This document shows, piece by piece, positions 28,022 through 36,310 of a stretch of 36,310 bases of DNA. Every line of letters starts with the position of its first letter. The stretch's first letter is position 1. Origin of the DNA: Candidatus Aminicenantota bacterium. Lineage in GTDB: Bacteria; Acidobacteriota; Aminicenantia; Aminicenantales; Aminicenantaceae. The DNA is taken from contig JADHWO010000020.1 in NCBI GenBank assembly GCA_016783445.1, positions 1 to 36,310 on the forward strand, given 5' to 3'. A program made the translations under genes and the position numbers. The notes under the pieces are model-generated. The model was not told the DNA's origin, did not search any database, and saw only the letters and a program-made list of their open reading frames with translations.

Positions 28022-29023
28022 ATGGGTAGAAATAATATATCCACATTGAACCGCCGGGAATTTCTTAAAAGTTCGGTTATAGGATTAGCCAGTTTGCCAA
28101 CATTAAGCAGTGCTTCTTTGGGGAAAAAAGAAACGAAGACAAAAGCAAAAATCGCACTTTTTAAAACTCAAAGCAGAGAAGAGGGAGTTCGAGAGGTCTT
28201 AAAGCTTTTAAAGTTCCCTTCTGTTAAGGGTAAAAAGGTTTTGCTAAAGCCAAATTTTAATACAGCTGACCCTACACCTGGTTCGACTCATAAAAACACT
28301 TTGAGTACATTGATTAAGGAGATAAAAACACGCGGAGCTTCGGAGATCACAGTAGGGGAAAGGAGTGGTCCTCCAAAAACTAAAAGAGTCATGGAAGACA
28401 AAGGGATTTTTAAACTGGCTCAAGAACTGGATTTTAAGATTATCAATTTTGAGGAATTGGCTGAAAAGGATTGGGTTCACTTTAATCCACCAGGAAATCA
28501 CTGGAAAGAGGGATTTTATATACCACGGCCTGTTGTCGAATCCGAGTATGTTGTTACAACCTGCTGTCTGAAGACGCACCAATACGGCGGTGTCTTTACT
28601 TTATCCCTTAAGCTGGCTGTAGGTTTAACACCCAAGAGGCTAATGAGAGAGCTCCATTCTTCACCAGACATGAGAAAAATGATTGCAGAGATAAGCCTTG
28701 GCTATGAGCCTCAATTGATTGTTCTTGATGGAATTGAGGCATTTGTGGATGGTGGCCCTTCAAGAGGAACCAGAAAAGAAGCCAATGTTTTTCTTGCAGG
28801 AGGGGACCGTATTGCCATAGATGCGGCAGGAATTGCTGTCTTGAAGGATTTAGGATCAAAAAAAGAGATCATGGAGCGAAAAATCTTTGATCAGGAACAG
28901 ATTAAAAGAGCGGTCGAGTTAGGTTTAGGAATAAGCAGACCTGATCAGATTGAGTTTATCACTCCTGATAAAGCAAGCCGGGAGTATGCAGAGAGAATAA
29001 GTTCAATTCTAATCCAGGGCTAG
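28022..29023 (+). CDS. DUF362-domain protein with TAT-like signal
   Basis: LNRREFLKSSVIGLASLPTLSSA; VLLKPNFNTADPTPGSTHKNTL, CLKTHQYGGVFTLSLKLAVGL, D-G-x-EAFVDGGPSRGT match DUF362 motifs. Confidence 0.88.
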   Translation: MGRNNISTLNRREFLKSSVIGLASLPTLSSASLGKKETKTKAKIALFKTQSREEGVREVLKLLKFPSVKGKKVLLKPNFNTADPTPGSTHKNTLSTLIKEIKTRGASEITVGERSGPPKTKRVMEDKGIFKLAQELDFKIINFEELAEKDWVHFNPPGNHWKEGFYIPRPVVESEYVVTTCCLKTHQYGGVFTLSLKLAVGLTPKRLMRELHSSPDMRKMIAEISLGYEPQLIVLDGIEAFVDGGPSRGTRKEANVFLAGGDRIAIDAAGIAVLKDLGSKKEIMERKIFDQEQIKRAVELGLGISRPDQIEFITPDKASREYAERISSILIQG

Positions 29024-29177
29024 CTTTGAAGAGAAATTAAATTTTAGGAATCATTCTACGACTAAAAAGAGCGAGGACCTATAATTGGAAGCGGGTCTTT
29101 TTATTTAAAAAAAGAGAACACTCCCCAATTTTTCTAGCCAGGGGCTAAGGAAAAATGATAAAATTCTTGAGGGAAAA

Positions 29178-29753
29178 ATGAGCCTTTATAAGACTATTCT
29201 TACCAGGAGGTCAATCCGCCAGTTTAAGCCAGAAGCAGTCTCGAGGGAAATACTAAAAAAAATTGTCAATTCCGCAAGGCTGGCGCCCTCAGGAGCCAAT
29301 CTTCAGCCGCTGGAATATATCGTTGTTGACGAAGAAGGACCCAGGAAACAGGTGTTTCCATGTTTGAGGTGGGCAGCATATATTGTTCCGGAAGGTAATC
29401 CTAAACCCGGTCATGAACCTGTGGCTTATATAGTTGTACTTGTCAATTCAAGGGTGAGAGATAAAGAGTATGAGCGAGATGTTGGTGCAGCTGTAGAGAA
29501 CATGATTCTGACTGCCTGGGAGGAGGGTGTAGGAAGCTGCTGGATAGCGTCTGCAGAAAGAAACAAGATTCAAAAAATACTAAATATTCCCATAGATTAT
29601 AAGATTGATTCCGTATTAGCTGTGGGATATCCTGACGAAGAGCCGTTGGTAGAGGATAAAAAAGATTCCATTAAGTATTGGAAAGATAAAAAAGGGCGCC
29701 TTCACGTACCCAAGAGAAAATTAAGGGATATCCTTCACTACAATGGTTTCTAA
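29178..29753 (+). CDS. Nitroreductase family protein
   Basis: TRRSIRQFKPEAVSREIL, ARLAPSGANLQPLEYIVV, EGVGSCWIAS. Confidence 0.9.
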   Translation: MSLYKTILTRRSIRQFKPEAVSREILKKIVNSARLAPSGANLQPLEYIVVDEEGPRKQVFPCLRWAAYIVPEGNPKPGHEPVAYIVVLVNSRVRDKEYERDVGAAVENMILTAWEEGVGSCWIASAERNKIQKILNIPIDYKIDSVLAVGYPDEEPLVEDKKDSIKYWKDKKGRLHVPKRKLRDILHYNGF

Positions 29754-29783
29754 AAAATATAAAGGCGGGAAAGAGGAGGTAAA

Positions 29784-29921
29784 ATGATCCTTTTTGGCCT
29801 GGTTTTAATAATTGGCGGTTTTCTTATAAGACTGCTCACCACCTGGAATATAGTTGGCTGGATCTTGATGGGTTTGGGTATTGTTGTTTATGTTATTGCT
29901 CGTATAACTCATAAGAAGTAA
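29784..29921 (+). CDS. Small membrane protein, 45 aa
   Basis: MILFGLVLIIGGFLIRLLTTWNIVGWILMGLGIVVYVIARITHKK*, preceded by an AGAGGAGGT ribosome-binding site; absent from the ORF track (below length cutoff). Confidence 0.7.
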   Translation: MILFGLVLIIGGFLIRLLTTWNIVGWILMGLGIVVYVIARITHKK

Positions 29922-29933
29922 AAAAACTCATCC

Positions 29934-31277
29934 TTATTGTCCGGCTACTGTCAATTCCTTGATTTTGATTGTCGGACCAGAGACAGAACTTCGCATGTCG
30001 AGGTCATTGCCAATCATCTCAATATTATTTAAAATTTCTCCCAGATTACCGGAGATGGTTATTTCTGAGACAGGATAAACTATTTCCCCGTTTTCAACCC
30101 ATAAACCATATGCTCCTCTGGAGATATCTCCTGTTACCGGATTAAGTCCGTGTCCAAGGGTTCTTATTAAGATTAAGCCTTTATCCAGGGAAGAGATGAT
30201 TTCTTTTGGAGGGATACTTCCAGGGACAAGATAAAAATTATTAGGTGTAACACCGGTTCCAGCGGAGTTTCCTGTTGATTTTAGCGTTAGCTTCCTGGCG
30301 GCGTAAGTGTTGCACAGGTAGTTTTTTAGTATTCCTTTATTGATAACCTGAGTTTTTTGGCAGGGAACTCCTTCTGCATCATAGGGTCTTGTCCCAAGCA
30401 TTCCGGGCATGAGGCCGTCGTCTAAGATATCCAAATTGCTGCCTCCGATCCTTTTGCCCAATTTATCGACCAAAAAGGAAGTTTTCTGGTATATGGATAC
30501 TCCGGATATACAGGCAAAAAGGAAACCCAGAAGCCAGGAAGTCATCATTGGCTCAAAGATAACAGGAACATTTTGTGTCTTTATTTTCCTTGGTTTGAGC
30601 TGTCTTACTGTCCTTTCAACTGCTATATTAGCAATCTCCTCTGGAGGTTCCAGCTCATTAAAAAACCTCTTTGAAGAGAACCAATAGTCCTCAACTCTAC
30701 TGTCTGTTTCTCCAGCCTGGAGGCCGAGGCTTATGCCGCAGAATGTCTGCTCGTATTCCTGAAGAAAACCATTCGAGTTTGCCAAAGTGGTCTTGATTTC
30801 TTTTGTTTCAAAGCTTGCACCGTGGGAATTTGTGATTCTTTTATCATTAAGAGCGATTTTTTCTGTATTTATAGCCAGAGCAATTTTCTTTTCTGAATCT
30901 AATTTAGCGATTTCTGCGTCAAAGAGCCTTAAAGATGGGATATTAAATCCTTTTGGAGAGAGTGGTGGGAGTCCGGAGAACTCATCTGTACTGGCTAGTT
31001 GTGCACGCTTTATGGCATTTTTTACTAAGTACTGCAGTGTTTCTCTGGATAAGTCTGAAGAAGAGCCAAAAGCAGTTTTTTTATCTTTGATCACTCTTAA
31101 GCCTAAAGACCGGGAGCCAGCCTCCACAAGATTTTCAATTTTTCCTAACCTCACATCAACGCTGAATTCGTAGCCATCAAGAATGGATATTTCCACTTCA
31201 TCAGCACCGTTAACTCTTCCAAAAGCCACAAGGCTTTCTGCCAGCTCTTTGAGGTAAGTCGAGTCTTCTTCTTTCAC
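29934..31277 (-). CDS. TldD/PmbA family protein (TldE-like subunit)
   Basis: 447 aa; GLRVIKDKKTAFGSSSD, SAGTGVTPNNFYLVPG, SRGAYGLWVENGEIVYPVSEITISGNL; overlaps the TldD-like gene by ATGA. Lacks the HExxxH motif, as TldE does. Confidence 0.9.
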   Translation of the reverse strand: MKEEDSTYLKELAESLVAFGRVNGADEVEISILDGYEFSVDVRLGKIENLVEAGSRSLGLRVIKDKKTAFGSSSDLSRETLQYLVKNAIKRAQLASTDEFSGLPPLSPKGFNIPSLRLFDAEIAKLDSEKKIALAINTEKIALNDKRITNSHGASFETKEIKTTLANSNGFLQEYEQTFCGISLGLQAGETDSRVEDYWFSSKRFFNELEPPEEIANIAVERTVRQLKPRKIKTQNVPVIFEPMMTSWLLGFLFACISGVSIYQKTSFLVDKLGKRIGGSNLDILDDGLMPGMLGTRPYDAEGVPCQKTQVINKGILKNYLCNTYAARKLTLKSTGNSAGTGVTPNNFYLVPGSIPPKEIISSLDKGLILIRTLGHGLNPVTGDISRGAYGLWVENGEIVYPVSEITISGNLGEILNNIEMIGNDLDMRSSVSGPTIKIKELTVAGQ

Positions 31278-32704
31278 TTTTGCCCTCCCACTGTCATCTT
31301 TGCTATTTTAATTGTAGGACAGCCATCAGTTACCGGAACCTGCTGGCCTTCCTTTCCGCATGTGCCTGTTTGAGGGCCAAACTTAAGGTCAGAACCGATC
31401 ATTTTTATATTATTTAAGATGTTTATATTAGTACCGATCAGGGTAGCCTGTTTCACCGGAGCAGTGAGTCTTCCGTTTTCTAAAAGATAGCCTGAGCTGA
31501 TTGAAAAAGTGAACTTTCCTGAATCTTCAACTTGACCTCCCTGGAATTTATGGGCATAAAATCCCTTTTTCACAGATTTAATGATTTCCTCAGGCGCATA
31601 CTCTCCTCTGTCTATGTAGGTGTTGCTCATCCTGGGAATTGGCATACATGTATAGTCCTGTCTTCGTCCGTGTCCTGTGAGTGGTTTGTTCATCAATTTT
31701 GCTGAAAGCCTGTCCTGAAGCAATCCTGTCATTTTTCCCTTTTTAATAAGAAGAGTCTTCTTTGGTATTGTTCCTTCGTCGTCAATGTTATAAGAACCTC
31801 GAAAATGAGGAATGGTCGGGTCGTCAAAGATAAAGACCTGACAGTTTGCAACCTTTTTTCCCATCTTATTCCAGAAAATCGAAGTTTTTTTACGGTTAAA
31901 ATCTGCCTCGAGAAGATGCCCGACTGCTTCATGAACCAGGACTCCGCTGTGGCCCGGGGCTAAAACAACAGGCATCTCTCCGGCAGGTGGCAAAACTGCT
32001 TCAAGAAGATTCAAGGCTTCTTTTGCCGCATCTTGACCTATTTCCTCAGGTGTGAGGGTGTTTGAGAAGTATTCTATACCTACTCTGCCTCCTCCTCCAG
32101 AGAATCCTGCTTCTCTTTTTTCTTCTTTTTCTGCCACAGCCAGACAATCCAGTCTAACAAGAGGGCGGGCGTCCGAGATTAGTAATCCTTCAGAATTGAC
32201 AATAGTTAAATGCTGAGTTTGGTCCAGGAAGGAGACTTTCACTTTTTTGATTTTTGGATCAAAGTTCCTGGCAGAAAGATAGGCTTTCTTGACGAGGGAG
32301 ATTTTTTTCTCCATAGATTCTTTGTGAGGGGACTTGAGGACTGGATAGAAATTATGACTAAATTGAACTGAATTCAGTAAAGAAGTTTTTTTTCGTTCAT
32401 GAGATGAGGAAATAGAGGATGCAGTGAGGGCGGCTTTTTTTATTTTTTCAAAAGAGAAATTGTTTGTGTATCCGTAACCCGTTTTTTCACCTGATAAAAC
32501 TCTTATGCCTAATCCAAGACTTATACTTTCTGCAGTCTCTTTAATGATATCTTCTTCCATATTGATAAAATTGTAGAGCTTGTACTCGAGAAAAATTTCT
32601 GAAAAATCACCCCCGCGAGAAAGGGAAATATTCAATATTTTTTGGAGATAATCCAGGGGAATATTGAAGTGATCTTCGAATAAGAGAGATGAAGGCTTTT
32701 TCAT
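31274..32704 (-). CDS. tldD: TldD family metalloprotease (catalytic subunit)
   Basis: HEAVGHLLEAD (HExxxH), HGRRQDYTCMPIPRMSNTYID, QTGTCGKEGQQVPVTDGCPTIKI, all typical of TldD. Confidence 0.92.
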   Translation of the reverse strand: MKKPSSLLFEDHFNIPLDYLQKILNISLSRGGDFSEIFLEYKLYNFINMEEDIIKETAESISLGLGIRVLSGEKTGYGYTNNFSFEKIKKAALTASSISSSHERKKTSLLNSVQFSHNFYPVLKSPHKESMEKKISLVKKAYLSARNFDPKIKKVKVSFLDQTQHLTIVNSEGLLISDARPLVRLDCLAVAEKEEKREAGFSGGGGRVGIEYFSNTLTPEEIGQDAAKEALNLLEAVLPPAGEMPVVLAPGHSGVLVHEAVGHLLEADFNRKKTSIFWNKMGKKVANCQVFIFDDPTIPHFRGSYNIDDEGTIPKKTLLIKKGKMTGLLQDRLSAKLMNKPLTGHGRRQDYTCMPIPRMSNTYIDRGEYAPEEIIKSVKKGFYAHKFQGGQVEDSGKFTFSISSGYLLENGRLTAPVKQATLIGTNINILNNIKMIGSDLKFGPQTGTCGKEGQQVPVTDGCPTIKIAKMTVGGQK

Positions 32705-32877
32705 TTATTTCTTTCCTCTGTGATTGAATTGGTCAAGAAAAAAAACAAGGCTAGCAACATCTGCTTTAAAATCCGGGATAAGATTTTAGTATTTTGTGAA
32801 GCCATTATCTATAACCATATTCCCAGCTGTTAATTGTGACTAGGTCTGACACCAACGTATCTCCGGCGGTCTTAACG

Positions 32878-32896
32878 CGTGAATTATTCAGGTTAA
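32878..32896. repeat. Short dispersed motif CGTGAATWATYCAGGTTAA, copy 2
   Basis: cgtgaattattcaggttaa; 17/19 identical to cgtgaataatccaggttaa at 5790-5808. Both lie at the 3' end of minus-strand genes. Confidence 0.5.
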
Positions 32897-34542
32897 TTTA
32901 TTAAAAGCTGCGATATTCTCTCCTTTTCATAAAGAATATTTCCTGTTTGAGGATTTATGGCATAACAGGCACCATTCCTGATTTGAGTGACGACCTTCCC
33001 TGATGCATAAGGATTACCAGCAAGATGAGGCGCATCAAGCAAACCTGTATGGATAGCTTCATAAAGAGTCTTGGGATCAGCCCAGGGATTTATAACTTTT
33101 TCAGTTGGGAGGTCTTTGATAGCCTGGAGGAGGTGTTTTGCTTCATTTATAAGCTCCTCCTTTCTTTTTTTTATTCTTGAATCATTTAATATCTGAGGAA
33201 AGCCTAAAGAGAGGTTGTTAATGACGCCATGAGTTATTTTGGCGCTTTCAATCACATCTGAGGGAGTTGCTGCATGGTCCCCTTCGCAAAATCCAACCAC
33301 ATGAATAATTTTTGGCTCAAGGGTCATCTGGAACAGACTGGAAGAAGAGAGCTGGCCTTTAGCAATGTCAGGATCGGGAGAAAGACACGCCAGTCCAGTT
33401 CTCATCTGGCGAATGCTTGTAAAGGATTTATCATGAAGGGACTCGATAAGTTCAATTTTCGCCGACATCTTTGCAAGGTCCATCAGAGGTGATGTTTGAG
33501 CTGGAGTGTTGAACATATACTGGGCCACATAATGGGTTATTCCAGCCTTTTTTGCATTATATGCGGCTAAAAAGGCTGCGACTACGGCGATTGTGTCAGG
33601 AGCATCCCTCAGACTCCAATGATGCGCTTCATTAACTTCAAGTGGAATTTTATGCTCAGCGTACCATTTCATGGTTTCCTGATTTTCTTTGATGGATTCT
33701 AAAGGAGTTCGGTCGGAACGGCCATCCAGCTGGTTGTACCAGAGAAGGGGAACAGCCCCCCAGGCTATATTAATGGTTTTAAGAGACATTTTTGCCCACT
33801 TAATCAGGTCCCTTGTACCCGAATAACAGCGGAGTAGAGGGTAGTTGCCGCAGCGTGTGGTTTTATATATAGCTTCAAGGTCTTCAGGCTTTCTAAGAGG
33901 AACTCCTCCTGCGCCATCCTGCTCTTTTTTCATTTCGTTTTGACGAAAGAAACTTTCCTGGGCATTCTGGTCAGGACCGATGGAAATAATGTCCAGGGTC
34001 TCTGATAGAGCAATTTCCCTGGCTCCTTTTACTGTCTTTAAAACTATGGGAAGCCCGAAATGGTGGCGGAGAAGAGGATAAGGATGGTTGAAAACAATTC
34101 GGTCAATAAGATTCTGGGGGGGAGTTTTGCTTTTTTTTGCTTCTTTCGCTTTCCCCTTAAGATAAAAGGTTATATCCTCCAGGGATTCAAGGCCGTTAAA
34201 TGTGGCATCAAACAGCCCGATTTTGCGAGCAACTTCTGCAGTTGGCGGTGTCCCGCCAAATACAAAGGTCTTATTCTGCCATTTGTTTTTTATAATATTC
34301 TTATTGAATGAAATTAAAAGTTTTTCCAGTACCTCAGGAGTCAAGCGGTAGCTTATTGCAATGATGTCTGGATCATGTTGTTTTATGGCATCTGATATTT
34401 TTTTTATTGAAACGGCAGGGCCTAAAAAAAGAGTATCATAACCGTGAAACTCAGAAAGTTTTAAAAAATTAAGAATGCCTGCTACATGAACACAATTTCC
34501 TATTGAAGCTCCTAAAATCTTTTTTCTGTTGATCGCAGTCAC
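32893..34542 (-). CDS. B12-binding domain protein, glutamate-mutase/amino-acid-mutase-like
   Basis: N-terminal cobalamin-domain pattern: CVHVAG (DxHxxG variant), ISYRLTP (SxL), FGGTPP (GG); C-terminal TIM-barrel-like region with NEAHHWSLRDAPDTIAVVAAFLAAYNAKKAGI. Confidence 0.7.
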   Translation of the reverse strand: MTAINRKKILGASIGNCVHVAGILNFLKLSEFHGYDTLFLGPAVSIKKISDAIKQHDPDIIAISYRLTPEVLEKLLISFNKNIIKNKWQNKTFVFGGTPPTAEVARKIGLFDATFNGLESLEDITFYLKGKAKEAKKSKTPPQNLIDRIVFNHPYPLLRHHFGLPIVLKTVKGAREIALSETLDIISIGPDQNAQESFFRQNEMKKEQDGAGGVPLRKPEDLEAIYKTTRCGNYPLLRCYSGTRDLIKWAKMSLKTINIAWGAVPLLWYNQLDGRSDRTPLESIKENQETMKWYAEHKIPLEVNEAHHWSLRDAPDTIAVVAAFLAAYNAKKAGITHYVAQYMFNTPAQTSPLMDLAKMSAKIELIESLHDKSFTSIRQMRTGLACLSPDPDIAKGQLSSSSLFQMTLEPKIIHVVGFCEGDHAATPSDVIESAKITHGVINNLSLGFPQILNDSRIKKRKEELINEAKHLLQAIKDLPTEKVINPWADPKTLYEAIHTGLLDAPHLAGNPYASGKVVTQIRNGACYAINPQTGNILYEKERISQLLIN

Positions 34543-34552
34543 TCTGTATTCT

Positions 34553-35716
34553 CTAAATTTCTCCAGCTACAGCCAGAAGTCGGATGTCTTTAATGGACAT
34601 TCCTTTAATTCCTAATGTTTCCACTGTCCTTCCTATTTCCCAAAAATTTATCCCTCTCATTATTGAAGCAAGGTATATAATAGACCTTATAGTAGGAGTT
34701 TCAACTTTCAACATCTCTCCAATAGATGCAAGGGGAACAAGGCTCATAGGTACGTCCTCATCGATATAACGGTGGTGAAGCCTGTCTGGGGCTTTAAGTC
34801 CCATATATCCTGGATTGTCATGAATAGCCTCATAGAGATCCTTGCCTGTGGCACTGTATGCCGTATATAGCCAGGCCTTTGCACTCATAACTTTTATTCC
34901 CAAAGCAGCTGCAATTTCCAGCCGTTCTTTATCCAGTTTTTCAAGAATATAAGCTGTAGATTTGCTCGCTCCCTGAATGTAGTATTCAAAATCGCCGTGA
35001 GTCTCTTCTATCCAGGATGCATTCAGCACTGTTAGAGCCGGATGAAATACAGCTCCAATATTCTCAAAACTTGTTTTAAAAATGTTGTCCCCGGGAATAA
35101 ATTGGGGGAAAGCTCGTTGGATAATTTTTAAGATGCCTGGAATCCAATAAGCGGGTAGAGTTGCCAATGGGACAGAGTTCTTAATGGAAAATATTCTGGC
35201 ATGGGCAGGTCCGAGGGCTCTTGAGGCATAAAGAAATGTCTGAGCTTCTGCGATAAATGGGAACTGCTTTACACCCTGTTCTTTGAGCGTGTTATAAAAC
35301 TCAAGCGCTCCACCTGTACGGCCTGGATTGAGGATAACTATTTGATTCTCTTTGAGATGCGGAGCACAGGTCTCTGCAATATAACGGTGTCCAATGGCTG
35401 GAACAACAACCATGAGTACATCTGCTCCGTCGATGCATTCTTTGATGTGTGTTGATGCGAGCTCAATATTTCCAAATCCTTTGATTTCTCCTTCAACCTT
35501 GATGCCTTTTCTGTGGATAACAGGGCGGATTCTTTTTCGTCCCCGGTTGTAAAGGTTGACCTTAAAGCCCTTGATGGCCAGATGGCCTGCCATAGCCAGC
35601 CCGCCATGTCCAGCGCCAAGAACACAAAATTTAAGATCTTTATTGTCTTTTTTTAGGATAGCTCTGATATATTCCCTTTTTCTTAGATCTAATTTTTTAC
35701 TTATTTTCTTTTCCAT
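34553..35716 (-). CDS. NAD/NADP octopine/nopaline (opine) dehydrogenase family protein
   Basis: Rossmann CVLGAGHGGLAMAGHLAIKGFKVNLYNR; ILNPGRTGGALEF; FIAEAQTFLYASR; C-terminal opine-dehydrogenase-like helical domain. Confidence 0.85.
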   Translation of the reverse strand: MEKKISKKLDLRKREYIRAILKKDNKDLKFCVLGAGHGGLAMAGHLAIKGFKVNLYNRGRKRIRPVIHRKGIKVEGEIKGFGNIELASTHIKECIDGADVLMVVVPAIGHRYIAETCAPHLKENQIVILNPGRTGGALEFYNTLKEQGVKQFPFIAEAQTFLYASRALGPAHARIFSIKNSVPLATLPAYWIPGILKIIQRAFPQFIPGDNIFKTSFENIGAVFHPALTVLNASWIEETHGDFEYYIQGASKSTAYILEKLDKERLEIAAALGIKVMSAKAWLYTAYSATGKDLYEAIHDNPGYMGLKAPDRLHHRYIDEDVPMSLVPLASIGEMLKVETPTIRSIIYLASIMRGINFWEIGRTVETLGIKGMSIKDIRLLAVAGEI

Positions 35717-35808
35717 TTTACCTGTTCCTATTTAAAATATTTTGCTTATTTCCATAGAATTATTAACTTTTAATGTTAAAAAATTTGAAGTCAGGTATTT
35801 ACTTTATT

Positions 35809-36076
35809 GGTTCTCTTCCATTTTGTGTGGGTATTAATCAGAAAGTATTCGTGAATGGTCTCGCTCCCGTTCAGATTTTTCACGCCATCCCTTCATCGCT
35901 CTTCTCGGCGGCTGCGTAACTCGCTCCGCTCAAACATACTCGCCGCCCGACTCTGTCGGGTTTCCTCGAAGCGCGATTCAGGGAGGCTAAATCTTCAAAG
36001 GTCGCTTCATCCATCCCCGAACACTTTCTATTAATCTATCAAGACATGTTTTGCCCACACAAAATGGAAGAGAACC
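35809..36076. mobile_element. Non-autonomous MITE-like element with perfect terminal inverted repeats and target-site duplication
   Basis: TIR-L GGTTCTCTTCCATTTTGTGTGGG (35809-35831), TIR-R CCCACACAAAATGGAAGAGAACC (36054-36076), perfect 23-bp reverse complements; flanked by 8-bp direct repeat ACTTTATT (35801-35808, 36077-36084). No coding capacity. Confidence 0.85.
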
Positions 36077-36225
36077 ACTTTATTTAATAATATAAAAAAA
36101 GCGGTTTTATTTTAATAAATAGAGATCGGAAACGCAAATAATGAAAATAGGCTGTAAGCATACTTATTTCCGTGATAAAGAAACAGTCAGGCAAACTGAT
36201 TCGTCAGCCCGTGTATTTTCCCCAG

Positions 36226-36249
36226 CGAGGAAAATCCACTTATTCCTCG
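36226..36249. repeat. Stem-loop / palindromic sequence near window end
   Basis: CGAGGAA-aatccactta-TTCCTCG in GC-rich non-coding sequence next to the MITE. Confidence 0.4.
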
Positions 36250-36310
36250 GCTCGCTCTCCTCTTTGAGGAACCATGCCCACTCGCCTCCGGATGGCTTCC
36301 TATTCAGATT

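Noticed and set aside
29064-29107. Possible intrinsic terminator (GGACC...GGTCTTTTTATTT) after the DUF362 gene
   Set aside because: Only about 4 bp of pairing seen; too weak to call.
29784-32704. TldD/TldE plus the 45-aa peptide as a RiPP/microcin maturation system
   Set aside because: The small ORF is on the opposite, convergent strand, is a hydrophobic two-segment membrane protein without a leader/core pattern, and no export or modification genes are adjacent.
1-36310. CRISPR arrays, tRNA, rRNA, prophage or defence island
   Set aside because: No regularly spaced repeats, no recognisable RNA genes, and no integrase, transposase, Cas or restriction-modification proteins among the ORFs.

Overview
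This looks like a chromosomal window from an uncultured bacterium. The gene content (tricorn-like S41 protease, VPS10/BNR propeller, VWFA-related protein, TAT-exported DUF362, alkaline-phosphatase-superfamily cluster) resembles Acidobacteria/Aminicenantes-type lineages, but that placement is inference. I recognise about 23 real genes: the C-terminus of a VWFA-type protein, a 2,3-bisphosphoglycerate-independent phosphoglycerate mutase (iPGM) homolog, two ABC-2 exporters, a lipoprotein, an M1 peptidase, two nitroreductases, a 1149-aa BNR/VPS10-like propeller, an Oxa1/DUF106-like membrane protein, three tandem AP-superfamily phosphodiesterases, an ADP-forming acyl-CoA synthetase, an AlkD-like protein, a tricorn-like protease, DUF362, a TldD/TldE pair, a B12-binding mutase-like protein and an opine-dehydrogenase-like protein. 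The strongest finding is that the iPGM homolog (280..1902) is a clean circular permutation. Its N-terminal half matches the canonical C-terminal half and its C-terminal half matches the canonical N-terminal half. The old termini are joined by a short acidic linker, and nearly all catalytic and metal residues are kept in permuted order. This makes the phosphatase domain contiguous and splits the phosphotransferase domain across both ends. Secondary findings are a complete 268-bp MITE-like element with perfect 23-bp terminal inverted repeats and an 8-bp target duplication, a related hybrid element at 23.5 kb, a duplicated helical module inserted in the VPS10-like propeller, and a B12-protein/opine-dehydrogenase pair of unknown pathway. 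No rRNA, tRNA or CRISPR was recognised.
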